From: Porphyromonadaceae bacterium
GTDB taxonomy: Bacteria; Bacteroidota; Bacteroidia; Bacteroidales; Dysgonomonadaceae
Direction: 5' to 3'
NCBI GenBank assembly: GCA_022840285.1
Contig: JALHIE010000025.1
Span: 1 to 33,948, forward strand
Length of the DNA stretch: 33,948 nucleotides
The notes beneath the pieces were generated by a model. It was not told where the DNA came from. It was given only the letters and a program-made list of their open reading frames with translations, and did not search any database. This document shows, in pieces, positions 18,363 through 26,296 of the stretch (its first letter is position 1; the number at the start of each line of letters is the position of its first letter). Position numbers and translations under genes: made by a program.

Positions 18363-18544
18363 AGAAAAACTTTATTGCGACCTCCATACAGGGGGCGTAT
18401 CGTTCGAAAAGCAGCTGTCAGACACACGCATTGGAGCACCAATTCAAAAAATCAAATGCTGCTGTCTATCCGCAGCCGCTTCCGTACAAGGGTTTTCACA
18501 AACGATAAAGCCGGTCAAACGTTAAAAACAACATAACAAAACAA
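18363..18544. other. Non-coding gap between ybjQ and the SGNH esterase gene
   Basis: This 182-bp stretch holds no convincing gene. A 5-bp hairpin (CCTCC at 18381-18385 against GGGGG at 18391-18395, one G-T pair) is present without a T-run, so it is not called a terminator. No good promoter for the esterase gene was found in it. Confidence 0.5.
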
Positions 18545-19261
18545 ATGAAAACAACAGCAAAATTATTTTTTACAGTCATCATTGCCCTGAATTTCATATC
18601 GTATGGAAATGCACAGGATTGGGCAAACTTAACCCGTTTCAAAGAAGAGAATGTTAAAATGGGAATGCCGAAAACGTGTGAAGATAGGGTGGTTTTTATG
18701 GGCAACTCCATCACACAGGGATGGATAGCGAAAGCACCAAAATTCTTTGAAAACAGGCCTTACATCAACCGCGGCATAAGCGGACAAACCACACCGCAAA
18801 TGCTTGTCCGTTTCCGACAGGATGTCATAAACCTTTATCCGAAAGTAGTGGTTATTCTTGCCGGAACAAACGATATTGCCGGAAATACCGGACCCTCGAC
18901 ACTGGAAATGATCGAAGACAACATCCATTCTATGACTGAGATCGCACAATCCAACGGAATTCAAGTAGTGCTTTGCTCGGTTCTTCCTGCATTTGAGTAC
19001 AAGTGGAGACCCGGCCTTGAACCTGCCGAAAAAATTGTAGAACTGAACCGCAGGATAAAAAAATATGCAGAAACACACGGTGCTGTTTATTGCGACTTCT
19101 TTTCAGCCATGGCCGATGAGCGAAACGGATTGCCTGAAAGCTTGTCGGGCGATGGTGTTCATCCCAACGTAGAAGGATATGCCCTTATGGCTCCCATTGC
19201 CGAGACAGCAATTGCCCGTGCCCTGTTGATGTGGAAAGATAATCCGAAAAGAAAATACTGA
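18545..19261 (+). CDS. Secreted SGNH/GDSL-family esterase
   Basis: A 238-residue hydrolase with a signal peptide likely cut after GNA (residue 23), so it acts in the periplasm or outside. All SGNH blocks are visible: block I FMGNSITQGW with nucleophile Ser55, block II glycine in GISGQTT (Gly77 region), block III GTND (107-110), and block V DGVHPN with Asp203 and His206. These enzymes deacetylate or cleave ester-linked groups on polysaccharides or lipids; the closest style is the PAF-acetylhydrolase/acetylxylan-esterase-like group common in Bacteroidetes. The substrate is unknown. It stands 101 nt before pdxB, with no functional link seen. Confidence 0.92.
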   Translation: MKTTAKLFFTVIIALNFISYGNAQDWANLTRFKEENVKMGMPKTCEDRVVFMGNSITQGWIAKAPKFFENRPYINRGISGQTTPQMLVRFRQDVINLYPKVVVILAGTNDIAGNTGPSTLEMIEDNIHSMTEIAQSNGIQVVLCSVLPAFEYKWRPGLEPAEKIVELNRRIKKYAETHGAVYCDFFSAMADERNGLPESLSGDGVHPNVEGYALMAPIAETAIARALLMWKDNPKRKY

Positions 19262-19362
19262 ATTAACTTACGAATTTACGAGTTGAAACCCGGGACCTGG
19301 AGTCTTGAATCATTTAAAAGAAATCCCTATTCCTAAGTCTCGGCTCTTGTGTTTACATAAAT

Positions 19363-20466
19363 ATGAAAATTCTTGCAGATGCGCATATTCCTTATCTGAG
19401 AGGTATTGCCGAACAGTTTGGCGAAGTGGAATACTTGCCTGGAAATCAATTCACGAAAGAAGCCATTGGTGATAAAGACGCACTGATCGTACGTACGGTT
19501 ACCCATTTTGGAAAAGACATTCTTGAGGGAAGCAGTGTAAAGCTGATTTGCTCCGCTACGATCGGTTTTGATCATATTGACACCCGATATTGTGACGCAA
19601 CAGGTATTGCCTGGCGCACAGCACCGGGTTGTAACGCTAACTCCGTGGAACAATACGTAACAGCTTCGCTTTTGTATATGGCAGATAAATACGGATTCCG
19701 TCTAGAAGAAAAATCAATAGGAATTATTGGCGTGGGCAATGTGGGTAGTAAAGTGGAAACGGCTTGCAGAAAACTGGGAATGCATGTATTACTAAATGAC
19801 CCACCGCGGGAAGAGAGAGAGGTCGGAGAAAAACCCGGAGTGAAGGGAAAAACTGCTTTTGTGGATCTGGATACGATAAAGAAAGAAGCCGACATCATCA
19901 CCCTGCATACACCGTTAACAAAAACCGGAAGACACAAGACCTATCATCTGGCAGACGAATATTTCTTTGATGCACTGGATAAAAAGCCGTTTATCATTAA
20001 TTCTTGCCGCGGAAGTGTGGTGGACAACCCAGCCATGAAAAAGGCGATCGATTGCTGGGAAAACGAACCCGATATCGACCGGGAACTGTTAGAGATGGCC
20101 GATATCGCCACGCCACATATTGCCGGCTATTCGGCTGACGGCAAATGGACAGCAACCAAGATGTCGCTTGATAACCTGAACGAGTTTTTCGAATTAGGCA
20201 TTCATCCGATACAATTCATACAACTCCCTCAACCGAATAACCCGGTTATCGACTTAAGGGAGATTGAACCGGCTCATCAATTGGCTTATTCCGTATGGCA
20301 AACCTACAACCCCATGATGGAAACAGTGAATCTGAAAAAAAATCCCGATAAATTCTACTGGTTTCGATCCCATTATCCGCTGCGCAGGGAATACGGTGCA
20401 TACAAACTAAAAAATGCAGACCCAGGGGTTGTTCCTGTCTTAAAACAACTCGGATTTAATGTATAA
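19363..20466 (+). CDS. pdxB: Erythronate-4-phosphate dehydrogenase with internal deletion
   Basis: Second step of DXP-independent-from-serine style pyridoxal phosphate synthesis: oxidises 4-phosphoerythronate with NAD+. The 367-residue product has the NAD-binding loop GVGNVG (123-128), the substrate-binding Arg216 in NSCRGSVVD, Glu235 in CWENEPD, His252 in ATPHIAGYS, and the PdxB C-terminal dimer domain. In E. coli PdxB the Arg208-Glu237 spacing is 29 residues; here it is 19, while Glu-His spacing is the same (17). The sequence runs AMKKA directly into IDCWENEP, so the usual segment of type LxSGKxxDAV is missing, an exact 30-bp in-frame loss near 20046/20047. The reading frame is intact, but a core strand and helix end of the Rossmann domain are probably lost. 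Activity is doubtful. Confidence 0.93.
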   Translation: MKILADAHIPYLRGIAEQFGEVEYLPGNQFTKEAIGDKDALIVRTVTHFGKDILEGSSVKLICSATIGFDHIDTRYCDATGIAWRTAPGCNANSVEQYVTASLLYMADKYGFRLEEKSIGIIGVGNVGSKVETACRKLGMHVLLNDPPREEREVGEKPGVKGKTAFVDLDTIKKEADIITLHTPLTKTGRHKTYHLADEYFFDALDKKPFIINSCRGSVVDNPAMKKAIDCWENEPDIDRELLEMADIATPHIAGYSADGKWTATKMSLDNLNEFFELGIHPIQFIQLPQPNNPVIDLREIEPAHQLAYSVWQTYNPMMETVNLKKNPDKFYWFRSHYPLRREYGAYKLKNADPGVVPVLKQLGFNV

Positions 20467-20531
20467 TCACACCGGCAATTTTCCCATGGGTAGATATTTC
20501 TAAAAAATACCTAAATGTGATCGGTTTATTT

Positions 20532-20560
20532 TTTGATATCGCAGAAAAAAGGTATTTTTG
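20532..20560 (+). promoter_or_regulatory. Promoter of the OmpA/TPR lipoprotein gene
   Basis: TTTG at 20532-20535 and TATTTTTG at 20553-20560 fit both Bacteroidetes promoter elements with a 17-nt spacer, slightly short. Transcription would start near 20567, about 105 nt before the preferred ATG at 20673. Confidence 0.6.
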
Positions 20561-20672
20561 TTGTATGTTGTTTCAAATTATCCAAGATAGAGAGTAACTG
20601 AGTTGAATGATGGATAATGCGATTATTTTCTTTGGAAAATTCAATAAACAAAAAATAAAAATCAATCAGAAA

Positions 20673-22364
20673 ATGAGAAAAATTTCTTTTTATGCTCTGC
20701 TCGCCGGGCTTGTTTTTGCTGCTGCATCATGCAGCAATCTGAAGCCTCTTTCGCAATCGAACTTCAACGCAACCCCATCTCCCTTGGAAACGGTGGGAAA
20801 CAGTGTACCCGTAACCGTTAACGGGACTTTTCCCGAGAAATGGTTCAACAAAAACGCAACCGTGAAAATCACCCCGGTATTGAAATATGCCGGAACCAAA
20901 GAATCCTACGGATCCGCCCAGACTTATCAGGGAGAAGGTGTTTCAGGGAACGCCATTGAAATTCCGTATAACCGTGGGGGAAACTTCAACATGAGTTTCA
21001 CCTTTCCCTATCAACCCGACATGCTGACTTCGGAACTTTTTATGCGTTTCGATGCCAAAATCAAAAATAAATCCGTAAAACTTCCCGAGGTAAAAGTAGC
21101 CGACGGAATCGTTGCCACTTCGGCGCTGGCAAGTGCTCAGACAACCGCTCCATCTGTTGCTGATGACGGTTTTCAACGCATCATAAAGCAGACTCAAGAC
21201 GCTAACATTCATTTCGTTATCCAACAGGCAAATATCCGTTCATCCGAAACAAACACGCAAGATATGCGTTCGTGGCAACAACGGGTTCAGGATGCATTCA
21301 ACGATCCGCGCCAGAACGTAGACATTGAGATTTCCGCTTACGCATCGCCCGACGGGGGTCTTACGTTGAACGAAAGACTGGCAGCTCAACGTGAGAGAAA
21401 TACGACACAATACCTGGAAGGTGAGCTGAAAAGAAGAAAGATTGATACCGATGTAAACGCCCGCTACACGGCACAAGACTGGGAAGGGTTCCGCCAATTG
21501 CTGGAAGCATCGGATCTACAAGATAAAGAGCTCGTTTTAAGAGTCTTATCCATGTATCCCGATCCTGAAACACGCGAGCGTGAAATCAAAAACATTTCGT
21601 TTGTTTACAGTGATCTGGCATCAACCATCTTGCCGCAGTTACGTCGTTCACGCATCACGGCAAACATCGAAATTATCGGAAAATCGGATGAAGAAATCAT
21701 GGAATTCTGGCGCACCAATCCTAAAAAACTGTCGGTGGAAGAATTGCTTTACGCTTCCACACTCACCGATAACGATGCCGATAAAGAAAAAATCTATCAA
21801 TACGTTACCGTAAACTTCCCGCAAGACTACCGGGGATGGAACAACATGGCTACCGCCTATTACCAGCGCGGCGAATACAATAACGCCAAACAGGCATTGG
21901 ACCGCGCAGCCCTGGTTTCACCCAACGCAGCCGAAGTAAATGTAAACAAAGCATTGTTCGCTATGATGGACGGAAATACACAATCGGCAAAAGAATTACT
22001 GGGCAGGTCATCCGGGGCCAACAACCTGGATGCAGCCATGGGATTGCTTTACCTGATGGAGGGTGATTATAACCAGGCCGTTGATGCTTTTGGAGATACG
22101 AAATCGAACAACGCCGCGTTGGCACAAATCCTGACAAGAAACTACAACGCTGCCGACATTACCCTCAAAACCATTAAAAATCCCGATGCGCTGACGTACT
22201 ACCTGATGGCTGTCGTCGGGTCGAGGACAAATAAGTTCAACGATGTGATGACTAACCTGCGCTCTGCCATAACCATGGACAAGACAATGGCGGCCAAGGC
22301 ATTAAACGACCTTGAATTTGCAAAGTACAGGACCAATCAGGATTTCATGACTCTTTTAAAATAA
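20673..22364 (+). CDS. OmpA-like/TPR envelope lipoprotein
   Basis: A 563-residue predicted lipoprotein from the ATG at 20673. The frame stays open upstream to an ATG at 20607, but that would put 22 hydrophilic residues in front of the signal sequence, so I choose the inner start, MRKISFYALLAGLVF. The lipid cysteine is probably Cys20 (AAASC). A beta-rich N-terminal half is followed by an OmpA-like segment (about 215-275; ISAYASPDGG followed by N-ERLAAQR, resembling the peptidoglycan-binding core) and then tetratricopeptide-like helices (about 375-563; for example YRGWNNMATAYYQRGEYNNA). It is of a type conserved in Bacteroidales; the function is unknown, and an envelope scaffold role is inferred. 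A clear promoter and terminator make it a single-gene unit. Confidence 0.85.
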   Translation: MRKISFYALLAGLVFAAASCSNLKPLSQSNFNATPSPLETVGNSVPVTVNGTFPEKWFNKNATVKITPVLKYAGTKESYGSAQTYQGEGVSGNAIEIPYNRGGNFNMSFTFPYQPDMLTSELFMRFDAKIKNKSVKLPEVKVADGIVATSALASAQTTAPSVADDGFQRIIKQTQDANIHFVIQQANIRSSETNTQDMRSWQQRVQDAFNDPRQNVDIEISAYASPDGGLTLNERLAAQRERNTTQYLEGELKRRKIDTDVNARYTAQDWEGFRQLLEASDLQDKELVLRVLSMYPDPETREREIKNISFVYSDLASTILPQLRRSRITANIEIIGKSDEEIMEFWRTNPKKLSVEELLYASTLTDNDADKEKIYQYVTVNFPQDYRGWNNMATAYYQRGEYNNAKQALDRAALVSPNAAEVNVNKALFAMMDGNTQSAKELLGRSSGANNLDAAMGLLYLMEGDYNQAVDAFGDTKSNNAALAQILTRNYNAADITLKTIKNPDALTYYLMAVVGSRTNKFNDVMTNLRSAITMDKTMAAKALNDLEFAKYRTNQDFMTLLK

Positions 22365-22386
22365 CGTTCAACCGAAATATAACGAC

Positions 22387-22420
22387 AAAATGGAGTGCCC
22401 GATGCGCTCCATTTTTATTT
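22387..22420 (+). terminator. Rho-independent terminator after the TPR lipoprotein gene
   Basis: A 12-bp stem (22387-22398 with 22404-22415, one G-T pair) closes a 5-nt loop and is followed by a T-rich tract. It starts 23 nt after the lipoprotein stop codon. Confidence 0.88.
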
Positions 22421-22443
22421 TATTGCAAAAAATAAATCCATAT

Positions 22444-22475
22444 TTTGTAAAGAAAACGTAAAACCCGTACATTTG
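22444..22475 (+). promoter_or_regulatory. Promoter of the 4HB/HAMP-trkH-trkH operon
   Basis: TTTG at 22444-22447, a 20-nt spacer, and TACATTTG at 22468-22475 make a near-ideal Bacteroidetes promoter. The start point would be near 22482, about 32 nt before the ATG at 22514. An AAGGGAG stretch just before that ATG looks like an unusually clear Shine-Dalgarno site for this phylum. Confidence 0.7.
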
Positions 22476-22513
22476 CTGCGAAAATTTATTATTCATGCTA
22501 AAAGGGAGTTATT

Positions 22514-23252
22514 ATGCTTAAATCGTTGAGAGCTAAAATATTTTCCAGCTTTATGTTGCTGGTATTGATGCTGGTAATTGCCGGAATTATGTCAATTATT
22601 GAGTTCAACAAGGTAGGGGTATCCATCAAGAATGTCATGGACGATAACTACAAATCCATTGAGCAGACCAAACAAATGCTGGACGCGTTAGAAAGGGAAG
22701 ACAGCGGCTTGTTGATGTATCTGATGGGAAACCGGGAAATGGGAAGCCAAACCATTAATACGGCCTATTCAGCAATACAGCGAGGATAAATACATCAATA
22801 ATATTATAAAAAAATACGAAGAATTTCATACTTCCGTTAAGCAAACCACCGATACCAGCGAACAATTAACATTGGAAGAAAAAAACGAAATATACCTCCA
22901 AAACCAGCATATGTTCTTTTCAGCAAAGAAAGCCATCAATGAGTTGATGCGACTTAACCAGGAAGGGGTTTACAAACAAACAAACACAATGAAAGAAAAT
23001 TCGAAAAGGGCAATGATGCCGGCCATTGTGTCTATTGTCGCTGCCATCGTTTTCGCTTTATTACTTAATTTCTTCATATCCGAATATTTTATTCGTCCAA
23101 TCAATCGGCTTATCGATGGAGTAAAATCATTTTACCCGGAAAAAGGCATAATAAATTGTGATATCAAGTCAAACGACGAAATAAAACGCTTGGAAACCGA
23201 AACGAATAATCTTATCGGAAGATTACTGCGTTTAAAAAATCAATCGAAATGA
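22514..23252 (+). pseudogene. Frameshifted four-helix-bundle/HAMP membrane sensor protein
   Basis: Two fragments of one protein. The first (22514-22789, 91 residues) has an N-terminal membrane segment (about 8-30) and the start of a four-helix-bundle ligand-binding domain as in chemoreceptors and KinB-type kinases. It stops at TAA just as another frame continues as EDKYINNIIKKYEEFH and runs to 23252 with a second membrane segment (MPAIVSIVAAIVFALLLNFF) and a HAMP domain. Joining them needs one base skipped near 22772, or reflects a short deletion not divisible by three; the repaired protein would be about 245 residues. It ends after HAMP with no kinase or methyl-accepting domain. Its stop overlaps the first trkH start (ATGA, 23249-23252), so the two are coupled. 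It could be a decayed gene or a sequencing error. Confidence 0.78.
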
Positions 23253-24697
23253 GAATCAGCGTTATTGCAAAATATTTAGGTTTTGTGTTGTTATTCAATG
23301 CACTGCTTATGTATATTTCTGCCGCTATTTCCATTTTTTTAAGAGAAACTTCCATAACTCCCTTACTGTATAGCGCTATCTTATGTACAATTGTAGGAGT
23401 GTTTCCACAAATCTTTTTAGAAAAAACAGAGGAACTAAAGTCCCACGAAGGAATTGCGATTAGCGTTCTGGGATGGATATTAACATGCATTGTAGGCTCA
23501 ATTCCATATTTCATGTGGGGCGGTGAATTCACCTTGACAAATGCCCTTTTCGAAAGCACAGCCGGTTATACAACTACCGGATCGACCATTCTTACCAACA
23601 TTGAAGTGTTGCCCAAAGGTCTTTTGTTCTGGCGATCGGCAACACATTTTATCGGAGGAATGGGAATCATCTTGTTTGTGTTATTGATTCTCCCCAATGC
23701 CAAAGCAGCGCGGACCAGCATCTACAGGTCTGAAGTATCCGGGCTCTCCATGTTGAATTTTCAGATGCGAATGCGGGAAATCGTACGCATTATCGGCATA
23801 GTCTATACAAGCCTGATACTGGTTGAAACAATGATTCTATGGGCACTGGGAATGACCTTTTTTGATGCTATTTGCCATTCATTCGGAACACTGGCAACCG
23901 GCGGTTTCTCTACTAAAAATACCAGCATTGCCTTTTACAACAATATTTGGATAGAAATCACCATTTCCTTTTTCATGTTGTTGGGAGGTATGCACTTTGG
24001 ACTTATATACGCTACCATAACAGGTAAAAAACAAAATCTTTTTACTTCCGACGTTGTTAAAACTTATTTGACCATTATTTTTATAGGCATCTTGTTTATT
24101 GCATTCAAACTTGTCAACGATCACGTATACAACTGGGGAGAGGCGTTTCGGCACGCGTCGTTCCAGGTAGTTTCGTTAGTTACTACTACCGGTTTTGCTA
24201 CTGTGGATACGTCTGTTTGGCCCATGTTTACCGTTGTTGTCCTTATCTATTTTTCCATTCAGTGCGCAATGATTGGTTCAACCACGGGAGGGCTAAAATT
24301 CGATCGGGTATATCTCTTTTTTCAAACATTTCTTAAACAAATTAAACAGACAAAGCACCCTAACGCCGTTTATGTGTCAAAAATGGATAAAACCCTTATC
24401 AGCAGCGATATTGAACTACAATCAATGGCTTACATCATCGTTTATCTGGTCATTCTTCTAACTTCTACCCTGGCATTATCTGCCATGGATATCGATCTTA
24501 TCACATCCTTTTCGGGGTCTGTTGCCACTTTAGGTACTATTGGTCCGGGATTTGGAAAAACAATCGGATCGATGGGAAACTTCTCTACTTTGCCCGATGC
24601 TGCAAAATACATTTTTTCGACTAATATGCTGTTGGGACGTTTGGAAATTATGAACGTGATTGTATTGCTTGTTTTTCTGACAGATAAAAACAGATAA
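23249..24697 (+). CDS. trkH: TrkH family potassium transporter, first copy
   Basis: Membrane subunit of a Trk/Ktr-type K+ uptake system, 482 residues, with the four membrane-pore-membrane units of the family. The four filter loops can be read as GYTTTGST, LATGGFSTKN, VTTTGFATVD and LGTIGPGFGK, each with its conserved glycine. The start ATG overlaps the stop of the broken 4HB/HAMP gene by four bases. A second copy follows after one base. TrkH usually needs a cytosolic NAD/ATP-binding partner, TrkA or KtrA; none is in the window. The fourth loop has GTIGPG where the second copy has GNAGPG. Confidence 0.95.
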   Translation: MRISVIAKYLGFVLLFNALLMYISAAISIFLRETSITPLLYSAILCTIVGVFPQIFLEKTEELKSHEGIAISVLGWILTCIVGSIPYFMWGGEFTLTNALFESTAGYTTTGSTILTNIEVLPKGLLFWRSATHFIGGMGIILFVLLILPNAKAARTSIYRSEVSGLSMLNFQMRMREIVRIIGIVYTSLILVETMILWALGMTFFDAICHSFGTLATGGFSTKNTSIAFYNNIWIEITISFFMLLGGMHFGLIYATITGKKQNLFTSDVVKTYLTIIFIGILFIAFKLVNDHVYNWGEAFRHASFQVVSLVTTTGFATVDTSVWPMFTVVVLIYFSIQCAMIGSTTGGLKFDRVYLFFQTFLKQIKQTKHPNAVYVSKMDKTLISSDIELQSMAYIIVYLVILLTSTLALSAMDIDLITSFSGSVATLGTIGPGFGKTIGSMGNFSTLPDAAKYIFSTNMLLGRLEIMNVIVLLVFLTDKNR

Positions 24698-24698
24698 A

Positions 24699-26144
24699 AT
24701 GACCCGCTGGGAAGTAATTGTAAAATATTTAGGATACGTGCTGTTATTTAACGCGTTGTTTTTCTATATTTCCGCCTCAATTTCATTCTTCTTTCACGAA
24801 AACTCACTCACTCCGCTTTTATACAGTGCAGTGGTTTGTACAATCCTTGGCTCTTTTCCACTAATATTTGTGGAAAAAATTGATGAAGTTAACTTCCGCG
24901 AAGGAATGGTAATCAGCGTTTTTGGATGGATCCTTACCTGCTTTGCCGGTGCTGTACCGTATTTCATGTGGGGTGGCGAGTTCACGTTTACCAATGCCCT
25001 TTTCGAAAGTGTTTCGGGATATACTACCACGGGAGCAACCATTTTGAAAGACGTAGAAGCGTTAACCAAAGGATTGTTATTTTGGCGGGCATCCACCCAT
25101 TTTATAGGCGGTGTGGGAATCATTCTGTTTGTTCTATTGATTTTACCCAGTGCTACCGGCACAAGATCAAGCATTTACAACTCGGAACTATCCGGATTGT
25201 CTAAATTAAACTTTAGAATGCGGACCCGCCAAATAGCGCGTGTCATCGTCGTTGTGTACCTTAGTCTGATCATCATAGAGATTGCGCTCCTTTGGACATT
25301 GGGCATGAATTTTTTTGATGCCACTTGTCATGCTTTTGCGACAGTAGCAACGGGTGGTTTTTCAACCAAAAACTTAAGCGTGGCATATTACGACAGTGTT
25401 TGGATTGAAGTGGTCATTATGACGTTTATGCTGCTGGGAAGCATTCATTTCGGGTTATTGTACGGTACCGTAACGGGGAACAAGATGAATGTATTCACTT
25501 CGAAATCTGTCAGGACTTATGTAGGTTTAATGTTTCTGGGAATCATTGTTGTTGCCGCAAAGTTAACCAACGACGGGTTTTACTCGTGGTGGACATCTCT
25601 CCGGTACGCTTCGTTCCAGGTAATATCGCTGGGAACAACTACCGGCTTTGCTACGGTGGACACGCCAAACTGGCCGATACTTGCCGTCATCATTATCATG
25701 TATTTTACGATTCAGTGTGGAATGGTAGGCTCCACGTCAGGAGGATTAAAATTCGATCGAGTATTGCTCTTTTATCAATCACTGAAACGGCAGATAAAAC
25801 TTGTCTTGCATCCGAGCGGCGTATATATTACGAAACTGGAGAATGTCGTCATCAGCACCGAAATGGAGTTACAAACTGCCATTTTCTTTATTCTTTATCT
25901 GGTTACGCTGTTTGTTACGGCTCTCTTGCTCTCCAGCATGAATGTCGATGGTATGACTTCCATATCGGCTTCCATTGCTACAATTGGTAATGCAGGACCC
26001 GGTTTTGGAAAAGTAAGTTCACTTGGAAATTACTCATCCATCCCCGATGCGGGAAAATATGTTTTATCGATAAACATGCTGTTGGGACGTCTTGAAATTA
26101 TCAATGTCTTTGCATTGTTTACAGTGTTAGCCCACAAAAAATAA
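24699..26144 (+). CDS. trkH: TrkH family potassium transporter, second copy
   Basis: Tandem paralogue of the preceding gene, 481 residues, starting one base after its stop. By eye more than half of the residues are shared along the whole length, including VKYLGYVLLFNALFFYISA at the start and MLLGRLEI near the end. Filter loops are GYTTTGAT, VATGGFSTKN, GTTTGFATVD and IGNAGPGFGK. The duplication is old enough for many substitutions but keeps the whole fold, so both copies look functional. The two could form homodimers or a heterodimer; TrkH proteins work as dimers. No trkA lies next to it. The gene ends just before the tyrS promoter. Confidence 0.95.
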   Translation: MTRWEVIVKYLGYVLLFNALFFYISASISFFFHENSLTPLLYSAVVCTILGSFPLIFVEKIDEVNFREGMVISVFGWILTCFAGAVPYFMWGGEFTFTNALFESVSGYTTTGATILKDVEALTKGLLFWRASTHFIGGVGIILFVLLILPSATGTRSSIYNSELSGLSKLNFRMRTRQIARVIVVVYLSLIIIEIALLWTLGMNFFDATCHAFATVATGGFSTKNLSVAYYDSVWIEVVIMTFMLLGSIHFGLLYGTVTGNKMNVFTSKSVRTYVGLMFLGIIVVAAKLTNDGFYSWWTSLRYASFQVISLGTTTGFATVDTPNWPILAVIIIMYFTIQCGMVGSTSGGLKFDRVLLFYQSLKRQIKLVLHPSGVYITKLENVVISTEMELQTAIFFILYLVTLFVTALLLSSMNVDGMTSISASIATIGNAGPGFGKVSSLGNYSSIPDAGKYVLSINMLLGRLEIINVFALFTVLAHKK

Positions 26145-26166
26145 TCGTTTTCTGGGAAGAAAAACG

Positions 26167-26174
26167 TATCTTTG
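26167..26174 (+). promoter_or_regulatory. -7 element of the tyrS promoter
   Basis: TATCTTTG is an exact -7 match starting 23 nt after the second trkH stop. The upstream -33 region has only GTTTT at a poor distance. Transcription from about 26181 would give a leader of about 115 nt, in which I see no convincing regulatory fold. Confidence 0.5.
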
Positions 26175-26296
26175 CACTTCATTTCGACGCAAGTTCGCTT
26201 CGCGGAATTCACCTCGGGTTATCCAATCGTTACCGGTGACGTGGCGGATACAATCGACGAAACAACAAATAAGGACAGAACAACTATTGAATAAAT

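Noticed and set aside
18381..18395. CCTCC-ATACA-GGGGG hairpin after ybjQ
   Set aside because: Five base pairs including a G-T pair and no following T-run; cannot be called a terminator.
20607..20672. Upstream start for the TPR lipoprotein (ATG at 20607)
   Set aside because: It would add 22 mostly polar residues before the lipoprotein signal; the ATG at 20673 gives a normal signal sequence.
26181..26296. T-box or other riboswitch in the tyrS leader
   Set aside because: No T-box motif or stable terminator/antiterminator pair is visible, and T-boxes are not expected in this phylum.
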